A stretch of DNA of 64,000 nt. Source: JAKAWQ01 sp963840545 (GTDB lineage: Bacteria > Pseudomonadota > Alphaproteobacteria > Acetobacterales > Acetobacteraceae). The stretch covers positions 1 through 64,000 of the forward strand of contig CAWIZE010000009.1 in the NCBI GenBank assembly GCA_963840545.1, read 5' to 3'. This document shows positions 25,533 through 34,720 of the stretch, piece after piece (position 1 is the stretch's first letter; each line of letters opens with the position of its first letter). The notes under the pieces are model-generated. The model made no database searches. It had not been told where the DNA came from and saw only the letters and a list, made by a program, of their open reading frames with translations. Position numbers and translations under genes: made by a program.

Positions 25533-28500
25533 AGCGCGGGGATCACCAGGACAGTGAGCAGGGTCGAGGAAAGCAGGCCGAAGAGCAGGGAAATCGCCAG
25601 GCCCTGGAAGATCGGGTCGGTGAGGATGGTGGCGGCGCCGATCATCGCCGAGAGCGCGGTGAGCAGGATCGGGCGGAAGCGGATCGCGCCGGCGTCGTAG
25701 CAGCATTGGCGGAGCGGCTTGCCGCGCGCGCGTTCGTTGCGGATGAAATCGACGAGCAGGATCGAGTTGCGGACGATGATGCCGGCAAGCGCGATGAAGC
25801 CGATCATCGAGGTCGCGGTGAAAGGCGCGTCGAAAAGCCAGTGCCCGGGCACGATGCCGATCAGGGTCAGCGGGATCGGGGTCAGGACCACGAGGGGGAT
25901 CTTGAAGCTGCGGAACTGCGCGACGACCAGGATGTAGATGCCGAGCAGCGCCACCATGAAGGCGGCGCCCATGTCGCGGAAGGTGACGTAGGTGATCTCC
26001 CACTCGCCGTCCCAGAGCAGCGCGGGGCTCGCTTCGTTCGTCGGCTGGCCGCGGAAGCGGATCGCGGGCTTCGGGAGGTTGCCCCAATCATGCTGGGCGA
26101 CGAGCTTGTCCACTGCGAGCATGCCGTAGATCGGCGCCTCGAAGCGACCGGCGAGCTCCGCCATCACCATGTCGGCGAAGTGCCCGTCGCGGCGGAAGAT
26201 CACGGGCGAGCCCTCTTCCTGCGAGACGCGCACCACCTGGCCGAGCTCGACCACGGCCTTGCTGCCGGGGACGGTGTTGGCGGCGACGGGGGTGGAGGCG
26301 AGGCGGGAATCCCAGCTCAGGTCGCGCTTGGGCAGGCCGACGGCGATCTCGATCGGCAGGCGCTCGGCGCCGCGATAGGAATATCCGACCGGCACGCCGC
26401 CGAAGAGCGCCTGGATCGTGTCGTAGACATCCGATTGCTGGACGCCGAAATATTCGAGCCGGTCCTGGTCGATCGCGATGCGCAGGCGCGGCTGAGGTGG
26501 ACCCCAGGAATCGTGGACATCGACGATGAAGGGGACTTTCGCGAAGAGTGCTTTCACCTGCTCGGCGACCGCGCGGCGGGTGGCGTAGTCGGGGCCATAG
26601 ATTTCGGCGAGGAGGGTGGCGAGGACGGGCGGGCCGGGCGGCACCTCGACCACCTGCAGGGTGGCATCCGCGGGGAGCGGCAGCGCGGCGAGCGCCCGGC
26701 GGAGCGCGATCGCGATGGCATGGCTCTGGCGGGCGCGTTCGGCCAAGGGCATGAGCTCGAGCTGGAGCTGGCCCTGATAGGGCGCGGTGCGCATGTAATA
26801 ATGCCGCACCAGCCCGTTGAAGTCGAACGGCGCGGGCGTGCCGGCATAGAGCTGGATCGCCTGCACCTCGGGCACGGTTTCGGCGATGCGCGCGGCGGCG
26901 AAGAGCTTCTGCTCGGTGTCCTCGAGCGTGGCACCGGGCGGCAGGTCGAGCAGCACCGAGAGCTCGGACTTGTTGTCGAAGGGAAGGAGCTTGACGGTGA
27001 CGGCCTCGGTGTAGAAGAGCGCGCAGGCGGCGATGGTCGCGGCGGAGACGACGACGAGGAAGATCGCGGCACGGCGGCGGGTTTTGAGGACCGGCACGGC
27101 GACCGCGCGATAGAGGCGGCCGAGCCGGTCCTCACCGGGGCGATGCTCGATGGGTGGCTCCGCGCCCGGCGCGGCGCCGCGGGCGAGCTTCAGCATCAGC
27201 CACGGCGCCACGACCATCGCGATGAAAAAGGAAAACAGCATCGCGGCCGAAGCATTGACCGGGATCGGCGCCATGTACGGCCCCATCAGCCCGGAGACGA
27301 AGAGCATGGGCAGCAGGGCCGCGATCACGGTCAGCGTCGCGACGATGGTCGGGTTGCCGACCTCGGCCACCGCCTCGATCGCGGCGGCGATGCGCGGGCG
27401 TTGCGAGCCATTGATCCCTGGGCCCATGGCCCAATGGCGGGAGATGTTCTCGACCACCACGATCGCGTCGTCGACCAGGATGCCGATCGCGAAGATCAGC
27501 GCGAACAGGCTGACGCGGTTGATCGTGTAGCCCATCTGCCAGGAGGCGAAGAGTGTCAGCAGGATCGTCGCCGGGATCGTAACGAGCGTGACGACGCCCT
27601 CGCGCCAGCCGATCGCGAAGCCGATCAGCACCACGATCGAAACGGTGGCGAGGCCGAGATGGAAGAGCAGCTCGTTCGCCTTCTCGTTCGCGGTCCGGCC
27701 GTAATTGCGCGTCACCTCGACGCGCAGGTCGGAGGGGATGAGCCGTGGCTGGAGCGCGCGGACGCGGGCGATGATGTCATCGGCGACGACCACGCCATTG
27801 GCGCCGGGCCGCTTGGCGAGCGCGATGCTGACCGCCGGAGCCTGCTGCCATGCCGCGCCTTGCTTGGCGATGTTCCAGACACGGCTCTCGACCGGGCTCG
27901 GGCCGACCACCACCTTTGCCACGTCGCGCACATAGACCGGCCTGCCGTCGCGCGTCTTGATCAGCAGGAGGCCGATATCGGGCACGCCCGAGAGCGTCTG
28001 GCCGGCGGCCACGGTTTCCATCACGCCGGCGTCGCGCACGCTGCCGGCGACGAAGGAGCGGTTGGCGCCCTGCACCTTGGCGACGAGGTCCTGCAGGGTG
28101 ACGCCGAAGAGAGCGAGTTTCTCCGGATCGGGCTCGACGCGGATCTCGTTGGGGCTGGTGCCCGAGATGTAGGAGAGGCCGATATCGGGGACCTTGATCA
28201 GCTCGGTCTGCAGCTTCTCGGCGAGCTGGTAGAGGTCCATGGCACTCCAGCGTTGCGCCGCATCGGGCTTTGGCGAGAGCGTGAGAACGACGACGGCTAC
28301 GTCGCTGATGCCGCGGCCGACGACCAGCGGTTCGGGAATGCCGATCGGGATGCGGTCGTAATTGGCGCGCAGCTTCTCGTCCACGCGCTCGACCGCGACA
28401 TCCTCGCTGGTGCCGACGACGAAGCGCGCCGTCACCATCACCCGATCGTCCTGGGTCTGGCTATAGACATGCTCGACGCCGGGGATCGCCTCGACGATGG

Positions 28501-28720
28501 TTTCGAGCGGCTTGGTGACCAGCTCCACCGCGTCCGGCGCCTTGAGGCCGTTGGCCGTGACCATGATATCGACCATCGGCACGCGGATCTGCGGGTCCTC
28601 CTCGCGCGGAATGTTGAGCAGCGCGACGAGTCCAAGCGCCAGGGCGGCGAGCAGGAAGAGCGGCGTCAGCGGCGAACGGATGCTCGCCGCCGCGAGCCGG
28701 CCCGAGAGACCGAGAGTCAC
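25490..28720 (-). CDS. RND-family efflux pump inner-membrane transporter
   Basis: The 1,076-residue protein is a proton-driven RND transporter of the HAE1-like class. It has an N-terminal transmembrane helix (LTPLFLLAALALGLVALLNI), two large periplasmic loops and twelve predicted membrane spans. The TM4 motif FALIFAIGILVDDAIVVVEN carries the paired Asp of the proton relay, and late helices follow (PLTLIGIVPGHWLFDAPFTA). It overlaps its membrane-fusion partner by four bases and is the last gene of a run that begins with bigR and rhodanese. This suggests induction by sulfide or persulfide stress. No outer-membrane channel gene is present nearby. The substrate is unknown. Confidence 0.92.
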   Translation of the reverse strand: MTLGLSGRLAAASIRSPLTPLFLLAALALGLVALLNIPREEDPQIRVPMVDIMVTANGLKAPDAVELVTKPLETIVEAIPGVEHVYSQTQDDRVMVTARFVVGTSEDVAVERVDEKLRANYDRIPIGIPEPLVVGRGISDVAVVVLTLSPKPDAAQRWSAMDLYQLAEKLQTELIKVPDIGLSYISGTSPNEIRVEPDPEKLALFGVTLQDLVAKVQGANRSFVAGSVRDAGVMETVAAGQTLSGVPDIGLLLIKTRDGRPVYVRDVAKVVVGPSPVESRVWNIAKQGAAWQQAPAVSIALAKRPGANGVVVADDIIARVRALQPRLIPSDLRVEVTRNYGRTANEKANELLFHLGLATVSIVVLIGFAIGWREGVVTLVTIPATILLTLFASWQMGYTINRVSLFALIFAIGILVDDAIVVVENISRHWAMGPGINGSQRPRIAAAIEAVAEVGNPTIVATLTVIAALLPMLFVSGLMGPYMAPIPVNASAAMLFSFFIAMVVAPWLMLKLARGAAPGAEPPIEHRPGEDRLGRLYRAVAVPVLKTRRRAAIFLVVVSAATIAACALFYTEAVTVKLLPFDNKSELSVLLDLPPGATLEDTEQKLFAAARIAETVPEVQAIQLYAGTPAPFDFNGLVRHYYMRTAPYQGQLQLELMPLAERARQSHAIAIALRRALAALPLPADATLQVVEVPPGPPVLATLLAEIYGPDYATRRAVAEQVKALFAKVPFIVDVHDSWGPPQPRLRIAIDQDRLEYFGVQQSDVYDTIQALFGGVPVGYSYRGAERLPIEIAVGLPKRDLSWDSRLASTPVAANTVPGSKAVVELGQVVRVSQEEGSPVIFRRDGHFADMVMAELAGRFEAPIYGMLAVDKLVAQHDWGNLPKPAIRFRGQPTNEASPALLWDGEWEITYVTFRDMGAAFMVALLGIYILVVAQFRSFKIPLVVLTPIPLTLIGIVPGHWLFDAPFTATSMIGFIALAGIIVRNSILLVDFIRNERARGKPLRQCCYDAGAIRFRPILLTALSAMIGAATILTDPIFQGLAISLLFGLLSSTLLTVLVIPALYIVFREERRAPAR

Positions 28721-29709
28721 GGCCGGACCAGCGTATCGCCCGCGTGGACGCCGGAGAGGACCTCGAGGCCGTCCGGCATCGAAGGCGTCGGGTGCGGCTC
28801 GCCGCGCTGGATCGGGACGGCGATGGTGCTGCCGTCCGCTTGGGCGAGCCGGACGTAATCGAGCCCGAAGCGCGTCTCGATGAAGCTCTCGGGGATGATG
28901 TACGCGGGGCGCGTGCCGGCCGGGACCCAGACGAGGACGCGCAGGCCCACGAAGTAGCTGCCGAGCCCGGGGGCGGTGGCGTCGGCCTCGACGCGGCCGT
29001 TGCGGATCTCGGGATAGACGAGCGTAATGCGGCCGAACGCGACCGCGGGTTCGCCGATTTCCGTCCCATCGATCCGCACAAGATCGCCGGCGCCGAGGTC
29101 GCGCGCGCTCCGCTCCGGAACTTCGAGCCGCAGCACGAAGCCGTGCTCGGCAATGGTCGCGATGGTCTCGCCGGCGAGCACGACCGTGCCGGCGGTGTCG
29201 GGCACCTCGAGCACGCGCCCATCGGTCGGCGCCAGGACCTGGCCTTCGGCGATCTGCTGCTCGACCACCGCGCGGCTCTGGATGCGCGCGTTGAGCACGC
29301 TTTGCGCGATGTCGAGCGCGGTGCGCGCGCGATCATATTGCTGGCGCGAGACGGCGCCCTGGCCGACGAGCGCCTGGGCACGGCTGAAATCGGCCGCGGC
29401 CTGGGCGAGGCTCGCCTGAAGCCCGGCGATGTCGGCATCGAGCGAATCGCGCTGTAGGAGGAGCTTCTCGTCGGCGACGACGGCCAGCACCTGGCCCTTC
29501 CTCACCTCGTTTCCGTCGTTCACGGCGAGGCTCGCGATCGTGCCGCCGATGCGCGTGCGCGCGGGCACGACATTGCGGCTTTCCACGGTCGCGAACACCG
29601 CTTTCTCGTCGGCGACGGCGGCGCGCCGGACAATGAAGGTCGCGGGCGCGGCGCGCAGCGCGGGTGCGGCGAGGAGGAAGAGCGCGGCGAGGGCGACGGA
29701 GAGGCGCAT
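28717..29709 (-). CDS. RND efflux periplasmic adaptor (membrane fusion protein)
   Basis: The 330-residue protein links the RND pump to an outer-membrane channel. It has a cleavable signal peptide (LSVALAALFLLAAPALRA), a lipoyl-like segment GGTIASLAVNDGNEVRKGQV, a coiled-coil hairpin (LQASLAQAAADFSRAQALVG) and the returning lipoyl half EGQVLAPTDGRVLEVPDTAG, then beta-barrel domains. It lacks the lipobox Cys of AcrA-type proteins. It sits six bases after the rhodanese gene and overlaps the transporter by four, so the order bigR, rhodanese, adaptor, pump reads as one operon. Confidence 0.9.
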   Translation of the reverse strand: MRLSVALAALFLLAAPALRAAPATFIVRRAAVADEKAVFATVESRNVVPARTRIGGTIASLAVNDGNEVRKGQVLAVVADEKLLLQRDSLDADIAGLQASLAQAAADFSRAQALVGQGAVSRQQYDRARTALDIAQSVLNARIQSRAVVEQQIAEGQVLAPTDGRVLEVPDTAGTVVLAGETIATIAEHGFVLRLEVPERSARDLGAGDLVRIDGTEIGEPAVAFGRITLVYPEIRNGRVEADATAPGLGSYFVGLRVLVWVPAGTRPAYIIPESFIETRFGLDYVRLAQADGSTIAVPIQRGEPHPTPSMPDGLEVLSGVHAGDTLVRP

Positions 29710-29715
29710 CGCGGC

Positions 29716-30093
29716 CTACGGACCGCGATCGAGCACCAGGCCGGTCGCAGGGTCGAGCTCAACGGTCGGCAGGCCCGCCGCCTTCCAGGCACCGATCCCA
29801 CCCTGCATGTGCTGGCGCACCGGCACGCCCGCGGTGGCGCAGGCGGCAAGCGCCGCGGCCGAGCGCTTGCCCGAGCCGCAATGCAGCACGACCGGCCGGC
29901 CGTCGGAGAATGGGAGCGATGCCGGATCGAAGGTCGAGAGCGGAAAAAGGAGCGCGCCCGGGATGCGCTCGGCGGCGTATTCCTGCGGCTCGCGCACGTC
30001 AACCAGCACGATCTCGTGGCGGAGCAGGCGATCGTGGACGAGTTTCGGGCTGAGCTCGCGAGGGGTTTCCGGGGGCTGTTCCATGATCAGCAT
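29716..30093 (-). CDS. single-domain rhodanese (sulfurtransferase)
   Basis: Rhodaneses move sulfane sulfur via a cysteine persulfide. The 125-residue protein has the domain start LSPKLVHDRLLRHEIVLVDV, the substrate-side REPQEYAAERIPGALLFPL and the active-site loop VVLHCGSGKRSAAAL with the catalytic Cys. The C-terminal half has QHMQGGIGAWKAAGLP, the usual end of the domain. No second domain or signal peptide is seen, so it is cytoplasmic. Five bases separate it from bigR upstream and six from the efflux adaptor downstream. Its likely role is handling sulfane sulfur made by the divergent sulfide:quinone oxidoreductase. Confidence 0.92.
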   Translation of the reverse strand: MLIMEQPPETPRELSPKLVHDRLLRHEIVLVDVREPQEYAAERIPGALLFPLSTFDPASLPFSDGRPVVLHCGSGKRSAAALAACATAGVPVRQHMQGGIGAWKAAGLPTVELDPATGLVLDRGP

Positions 30094-30097
30094 ATCC

Positions 30098-30478
30098 TCA
30101 GGTGAGGCGTGGGCGGCGGTCCTTGATCTGGGTCAAGTCGGCAGCGTGGCTGGATCGATTCCGGCCGCCGGCGGGAGGTGGGGCGCAATAGAGGCGGAAG
30201 AGGGTCTCGATTACGGTTCGGGCGGGCTTGCTTGCGAGCGAATACCAGATCGTCTGCGCATCGCGCCGCGCGCGGACCAGCCGCTCGCGGCGGAGCACGG
30301 CGAGGTGCTGGGAGACGGTGGAGTCCCTGAGATCGAGTGCCGCGGCGAGCTCGCCAACCGAATGCTCGCCCGCGACCAGGCGGCAGACGATCATCAGCCG
30401 GTGCGAGTTGGCGAGCGTCTTCAGGAGCTCGGCGGCGGCCCCTGCGGCCTCGGCCATGCGGGCGGCTTCTACTTTCAT
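30098..30478 (-). CDS. bigR: ArsR-family persulfide-responsive repressor (BigR/YgaV type)
   Basis: This winged-helix repressor has LLKTLANSHRLMIVCRLVAG, the recognition region LRDSTVSQHLAVLRRERLVR and a C-terminal dimer helix ending ETLFRLYCAPP. From the ATG at 30478, cysteines fall at residues 32 and 98, a spacing of 66. That is the spacing of the Cys42/Cys108 pair which forms a tetrasulfide in BigR-type sensors. No metal-binding CxC motif is present, arguing against arsenic or zinc sensing. The gene probably represses its own operon and the divergent sqr. If transcription starts seven bases after the TATATA box, the ATG would be leaderless. An internal ATG at 30457 is the alternative start. 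Confidence 0.85.
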   Translation of the reverse strand: MKVEAARMAEAAGAAAELLKTLANSHRLMIVCRLVAGEHSVGELAAALDLRDSTVSQHLAVLRRERLVRARRDAQTIWYSLASKPARTVIETLFRLYCAPPPAGGRNRSSHAADLTQIKDRRPRLT

Positions 30479-30480
30479 AC

Positions 30481-30514
30481 TTGCGTATATACGAAGAAGC
30501 GAATATATGGTCAA
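30481..30514 (+). promoter_or_regulatory. overlapping divergent promoters with a palindromic BigR operator candidate
   Basis: For sqr, TTGCGT (30481-30486) and TATATG (30504-30509) are 17 bases apart. For bigR on the other strand, TTGACC (30514-30509) and TATATA (30491-30486) are also 17 bases apart. The perfect palindrome CGTATATACG (30484-30493) covers the bigR -10 and the sqr -35, so one bound repressor would block both. The site is AT-rich in a GC-rich region, as known BigR operators are. Confidence 0.65.
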
Positions 30515-30633
30515 GGGCCGTTGCGCGAGCGGGATCGATCCATGTCGGGGACGATCGCCACTCCCGCCGGCCGAGTGAAATCAAGGCGCGGCGGACCCGG
30601 AGCGGTACCGCGCGCCGGAGAAAGGGACGGAAA

Positions 30634-31911
30634 ATGGCCGAAATCGTCGTTCTCGGGGCGGGGCTTGCCGGCACGCTCGCCGCCCTCGAGCTCGCGCCCG
30701 AGCTGCGCCGTGAAGACCGCTTGACGCTCGTCGCCGAGGGCAGCCGCTTCCAATTCGTGCCCTCCAACCCGTGGGTCGCGATCGGCTGGCGCAAGCGGCC
30801 CGATATCGAGGTCGATCTCGAGGCGATGGCGCGGCGGAAAGGGATCCGCCTGGTCAGCATCGGCGCGCGCCGGGTCGATCCGGCTGAGAACCGGCTCGAG
30901 CTCAATGACGGGGCGAGCCTCGCCTACGACTATCTCGTGGTCGCGACGGGCCCGGACCTGGCCTTCGACGAGGTCCCCGGGCTCGGGCCGGCCGGGCATA
31001 CGCAATCCATTTGCCGGACCGATCACGCCGAGCGCGCGCACGCTGCCTTCGAGGCGTTCTGTGCCGATCCGGGCCCGATCGTCGTCGGCGCCGTGCAGGG
31101 CGCCTCGTGCTTCGGGCCGGCCTATGAGTTCGCCTTCATCCTCGATACCGAACTGCGCCGCCGTAAGTTGCGCGACCGCGTGCCGATGAGCTTCGTCACC
31201 GCCGAGCCCTATATCGGCCATCTCGGACTCGACGGCGTGGGCGACACCAAGGGCCTGCTCGAATCCGAGCTTCGCCAGCGCCACATCAAATGGATCACCA
31301 ATGCCAGGGTGGCGTCGGTGTCCGAAGCGGCGCTGGCGGTGGAGGAGCTGAACGAGGATGGCAGCCTGCGCAAGGCGCACGCGCTCGCCTTCCGCTATGC
31401 GATGCTGCTCCCGGCCTTTCGCGGGGTGGCGGCGCTCAGGGGCAACGAGGGGCTGGTCAATCCGCGCGGCTTCGTGCAGATCGACGAGCACCAGCGCAAT
31501 CCGAGATACCCGAACGTCTTCGCGGTCGGGGTGTGCGTCGCGATTCCGCCGACCGGCGCGACGGCGGTGCCGGTCGGCGTGCCGAAGACCGGGTTCATGA
31601 TCGAATCGATGGTGACGGCGACGGCGCGCAATATCGCGGCACTCCTGCGCGGCAAGCGCGCCGGGGCGCGCGCGAGCTGGAACGCGGTCTGCCTTGCCGA
31701 TCTCGGCAATTCCGGGATCGCCTTCGTCGCCAAGCCGCAGATCCCGCCGCGCAACGTGAATTGGTCCGCGAAGGGCGCCTGGGTGCATCTCGCGAAAGTG
31801 GGCTTCGAGCGATATTTCCTGCGCAAGATCCGCAAGGGCGAGAGCGAGCCATTCTATGAGCGCTTCCTGCTCGGCCAGCTCGACATCGCCAAGCTGAAGG
31901 AGAATGCGTGA
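30634..31911 (+). CDS. sqr: sulfide:quinone oxidoreductase
   Basis: SQR oxidises sulfide to polysulfide or persulfide and passes electrons to quinone at the membrane. The 425-residue flavoprotein starts MAEIVVLGAGLAGTLAALEL (FAD fold). It has the second GxD region FRYAMLLPAFRGV and three cysteines in the positions used by SQRs: SICRTDHAE, QGASCFGPAYEFAF and FAVGVCVAIPPT. The C-terminus has the amphipathic KVGFERYFLRKIRKGE segment for membrane contact. I chose the ATG at 30634 after GGAAA. The longer upstream frame crosses the promoter. It is divergent from bigR and followed by a small YgaP-like membrane gene. Confidence 0.93.
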   Translation: MAEIVVLGAGLAGTLAALELAPELRREDRLTLVAEGSRFQFVPSNPWVAIGWRKRPDIEVDLEAMARRKGIRLVSIGARRVDPAENRLELNDGASLAYDYLVVATGPDLAFDEVPGLGPAGHTQSICRTDHAERAHAAFEAFCADPGPIVVGAVQGASCFGPAYEFAFILDTELRRRKLRDRVPMSFVTAEPYIGHLGLDGVGDTKGLLESELRQRHIKWITNARVASVSEAALAVEELNEDGSLRKAHALAFRYAMLLPAFRGVAALRGNEGLVNPRGFVQIDEHQRNPRYPNVFAVGVCVAIPPTGATAVPVGVPKTGFMIESMVTATARNIAALLRGKRAGARASWNAVCLADLGNSGIAFVAKPQIPPRNVNWSAKGAWVHLAKVGFERYFLRKIRKGESEPFYERFLLGQLDIAKLKENA

Positions 31912-31944
31912 GCCGGATATCCGGCGATCGCCAAGGAGGATGAG

Positions 31945-32148
31945 ATGAGCGTCGATCGTGCCGTGCTGATCTTCGCCGGAGCCATGGTGCTGGCGAGCGC
32001 ACTGCTGGCCTGGCTGGCGAGTCCCTGGTGGCTGCTGCTCACCGCTTTCGTCGGTCTCAACCTGGTGCAGGCCGGAATCACCGGGCTCTGCCCGGCCGCG
32101 ATGGTCTTCAAGCGGCTCGGCCTGCCGCCCGGCGCCGCCTTCCGCTGA
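31945..32148 (+). CDS. small YgaP-type membrane protein (DUF2892)
   Basis: The 67-residue protein has two transmembrane helices (AVLIFAGAMVLASALLAWLA and LLLTAFVGLNLVQAGITGLC) followed by PAAMVFKRLGLPPG, the DUF2892 signature found in the membrane part of the rhodanese YgaP and in stand-alone proteins beside sulfur genes. The start is the ATG at 31945 with AAGGAGGATG before it. It lies 33 bases after sqr and is probably co-transcribed. It may help move reduced sulfur species or anchor sulfur-transfer partners. This role is inferred from context. Confidence 0.85.
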   Translation: MSVDRAVLIFAGAMVLASALLAWLASPWWLLLTAFVGLNLVQAGITGLCPAAMVFKRLGLPPGAAFR

Positions 32149-32167
32149 GGCTCCGCGCCCGCCCGCG

Positions 32168-33100
32168 TCAGCGCCCCCAGCGCAGGACCAGCGGATCGAG
32201 GCGGCGGGCGGTTTCGATCAGGCCGGCGCGGGTCGCGGGATGGAGCGGCTGGAGCGGCGCGCGCACGGCTTCCGAGGCGATGACGCCGCCCTCCTTCATC
32301 AGCGCCTTGCAGCCGGCAAGCCCGCACTGGCGGTTCTCGTAGTTGATGAGCGGCAGCCAGCGGCCATAGGCGGCGACGGCCTCCTCGCGGCGGCCGGCGG
32401 CGTGCGCATCGATGATCTGGCGGATGCCGTCGGGATAGCCGCCGCCGGTCATCGCCCCGGTCGCCCCGGCATCGAGGTCGGCGAGCAGGGTGATGCCCTC
32501 CTCGCCGTCCCACGGCCCGGCGATTGCATCCCCGCCCGCCGCGATCAGCTCGCGGAGCTTGGCGGCAGCACCCGCCGTCTCGATCTTGAAGTAGGAGACC
32601 GCGGGGATCTCGCGCGCCATGCGGGCGAGGAAGGCCGCGGAAAGCGGCGTGCCGGCAACCGGCGCGTCCTGGATCATGATCGGGATCGAGATCGCGGCGG
32701 CCACCGCCTGGAAGAAGCCGTAGATGCCCGGCTCGGCGACGCGGACGGTGGCGCCGTGATAGGGCGGCATCGCCATCACCATCGCCGCGCCGGCTTGCTC
32801 GGCGGCGCGCGAGCGCTCGGCGCAGAGGCGGGTTGCGAAATGGCTGGTCGTCACGATCACCGGCACCCGGCCGGCAACGTGCTCGAGCACCGCGTGCATC
32901 ACCTGCGCGCGCTCGTCGTCGGCGAGCGAGAGCTGCTCGGAGAAATTGGCCAGGATGCAAAGGCCCTCCGAGCCGGCATCGATCATGAAATCGACGGCGC
33001 GGCGCTGGCCGGCGAGGTCGAGTTCGCCGCGCTCCTCGAAGATGGTGGGAACGACGGGGAAGACGCCGCGATAGGGGGCGGGGGATTTCGTCTCGGTCAT
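32168..33100 (-). CDS. DapA-superfamily aldolase/dehydratase, probably L-2-keto-3-deoxyarabonate dehydratase-like
   Basis: The 310-residue TIM-barrel protein begins YRGVFPVVPTIFEERGELDL and has FMIDAGSEGLCILANFSEQL, a segment I associate with 2-keto-3-deoxyarabonate dehydratases rather than with true dihydrodipicolinate synthase (GTTGE motif absent). The Schiff-base lysine is in AVSYFKIETAG, and PIMIQDAPVAG precedes it. The enzyme would turn a 2-keto-3-deoxy sugar acid into a semialdehyde. Its ATG overlaps the end of the upstream GMC oxidoreductase gene by four bases. With the divergent sugar-type ABC importer this suggests a sugar or sugar-acid catabolic locus. The substrate is an inference. 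Confidence 0.7.
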   Translation of the reverse strand: MTETKSPAPYRGVFPVVPTIFEERGELDLAGQRRAVDFMIDAGSEGLCILANFSEQLSLADDERAQVMHAVLEHVAGRVPVIVTTSHFATRLCAERSRAAEQAGAAMVMAMPPYHGATVRVAEPGIYGFFQAVAAAISIPIMIQDAPVAGTPLSAAFLARMAREIPAVSYFKIETAGAAAKLRELIAAGGDAIAGPWDGEEGITLLADLDAGATGAMTGGGYPDGIRQIIDAHAAGRREEAVAAYGRWLPLINYENRQCGLAGCKALMKEGGVIASEAVRAPLQPLHPATRAGLIETARRLDPLVLRWGR

Positions 33101-34720
33101 GCGGAGCGCTCCAGGGGCTCGCCGGGGCGAAGGATCATGTCGGCAGCCTTCTCGGCGATCATGATGGTCGCGGCGTTGGTGTTGCCGGAGACGACGGTCG
33201 GCATCACCGAGGCATCGACGACCCGGAGCCCGCCCACGCCGCGCACGCGGAGCGCAGGATCGACGACGGAAATCGGGTCCGATCCCATCCGGCAGGTTCC
33301 GCTCGCGTGGAAGCCGGTGCCGGCTTTCTCGCGGAGATAGGCGAGCCATTCCTCGTCCGTCTGCACGCCGGGGCCGGGCATCGCCTCGCCGGCGACGAAG
33401 GGGCGCATGGCGGCGGTTTCGAAGAGGCGGCGGGCGATGCGCAAGCCCTCGATCAGCGTCGTGCGGTCATTCTCGGTGGCGAGGTAGTTGGGTTGGATGC
33501 GGGGCGGAGCGGCGGGGTCGGCCGAGCGGATGCGGATCGAGCCGCGGCTCTCCGGCCGACAGGGCACGCACGAGATGCTGGCGCCGGGGAAATCGTGCAT
33601 CGGGGCGCCTGGGCGATCGAGGCTGCCGGCCATGAAATGATACTGCACGTCGGGCGTGGCGGGGCCTTCGCGGGTGCGGGCGAAGAGGCCGAGGGGGCCC
33701 GCGCCCATCATCAGCGGGCCGCTTCGGGCGAGGAGCCAGGCGAGGCCGGCCAGCGCCTGGCGCGGCAGGCTGCGCGAGGTCTCGTTCAGGGTCGGTCCAC
33801 GTTCGATCCGCGCGACGACGCGGGCGTTGAGGTGGTCCTGGAGGTTCTCCCCGACACCCGGGAGATCGGCGGCGATCGGGATGCCGTGCTCGACGAGCAA
33901 GGCGGCCGGGCCGAGGCCGGAGAGCTGGAGGAGCTGGGGCGAATTGACGGCCCCGCCGGCGAGCAGAACCTCTGCCCGCGCCAGCGCCCGGCGGGCGGCG
34001 CCGCCCTGGCGCCAGGCGACGCCCACGGCGCGCCCGCCCTCGATCAGCACGCGCTCGGCGAGCGCCCCGGTCCGCACGGTGAGGTTGGGGCGGCGCGCCG
34101 CCGGCCGCAGATAGGCCAGCGCGGCGCTGCAGCGGCGGCGGCCGCGGATGGTCATCTGGTAGATGCCCACGCCCTCCTGCGCCGCACCGTTGAAGTCGGG
34201 GTTGAGGGGATAGCCCGCCTCGCGGGCCGCGGCGATGAAGGCGGCGTGGAGCGGGTGGTCCATGCGCAGGTCCGCGATGTCGAGCGGGCCGCCGGCGCCG
34301 TGATATTCATCCGCGCCGCGCTCCTGGTTCTCGGCCTTGCGGAAATAGGGCAGGACGTCTTCGTACCGACCAGCCGGGATTGCCCATCTGCCGCCAGAGG
34401 TCGAAATCCTCCTTCTGGCCGCGGATATAGATGAGCCCGTTGATGGCGCTCGATCCGCCGAGCACGCGCCCGCGCGGCCAGGGGATCGAGCGGCCGCCGA
34501 AGCCCGGGACGGGCTCGGTCTCGAATCCCCAGTTCAGCCGCGGATTGTAGATGTTGCGGAAGAACCCGGCGGGGATATGGATCCACGGATCCCGATCCGG
34601 CCCGCCCGCCTCGAGGAGCAGCACGTGGGTGTGCGGATCGGCGGAGAGGCGATGGGCGAGGACCGAGCCCGCGGAGCCCGCGCCGACGATGATGAAGTCG
34701 TATTCCTCGGCCGGCGCCAT
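33097..34720 (-). pseudogene. GMC-family FAD oxidoreductase (choline/alcohol dehydrogenase-like), one frameshift
   Basis: GMC enzymes oxidise alcohols with FAD. The N-terminal part from the ATG at 34720 reads EEYDFIIVGAGSAGSVLAHR (FAD fold), then WGFETEPVPGFGGRSIPWPR and RVLGGSSAINGLIYIRGQ. After GNPGWS an extra G near 34368 shifts the frame. The second frame continues YEDVLPYFRKAENQ, then the long substrate half, ending with GTCRMGSDPISVVDPALRVR and MPTVVSGNTNAATIMIAEKA (GMC C-terminal motif with the catalytic His-Asn region). Everything except the one-base shift looks intact. It is upstream of and coupled to the dehydratase gene. It could be a sequence error or a very recent pseudogene. Confidence 0.85.

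Noticed and set aside
24830..28858. A 1,342-codon forward frame across gltX and the RND pump
   Set aside because: It is a shadow of the pump gene on the other strand, with low-complexity Arg/Asp/Gly composition.
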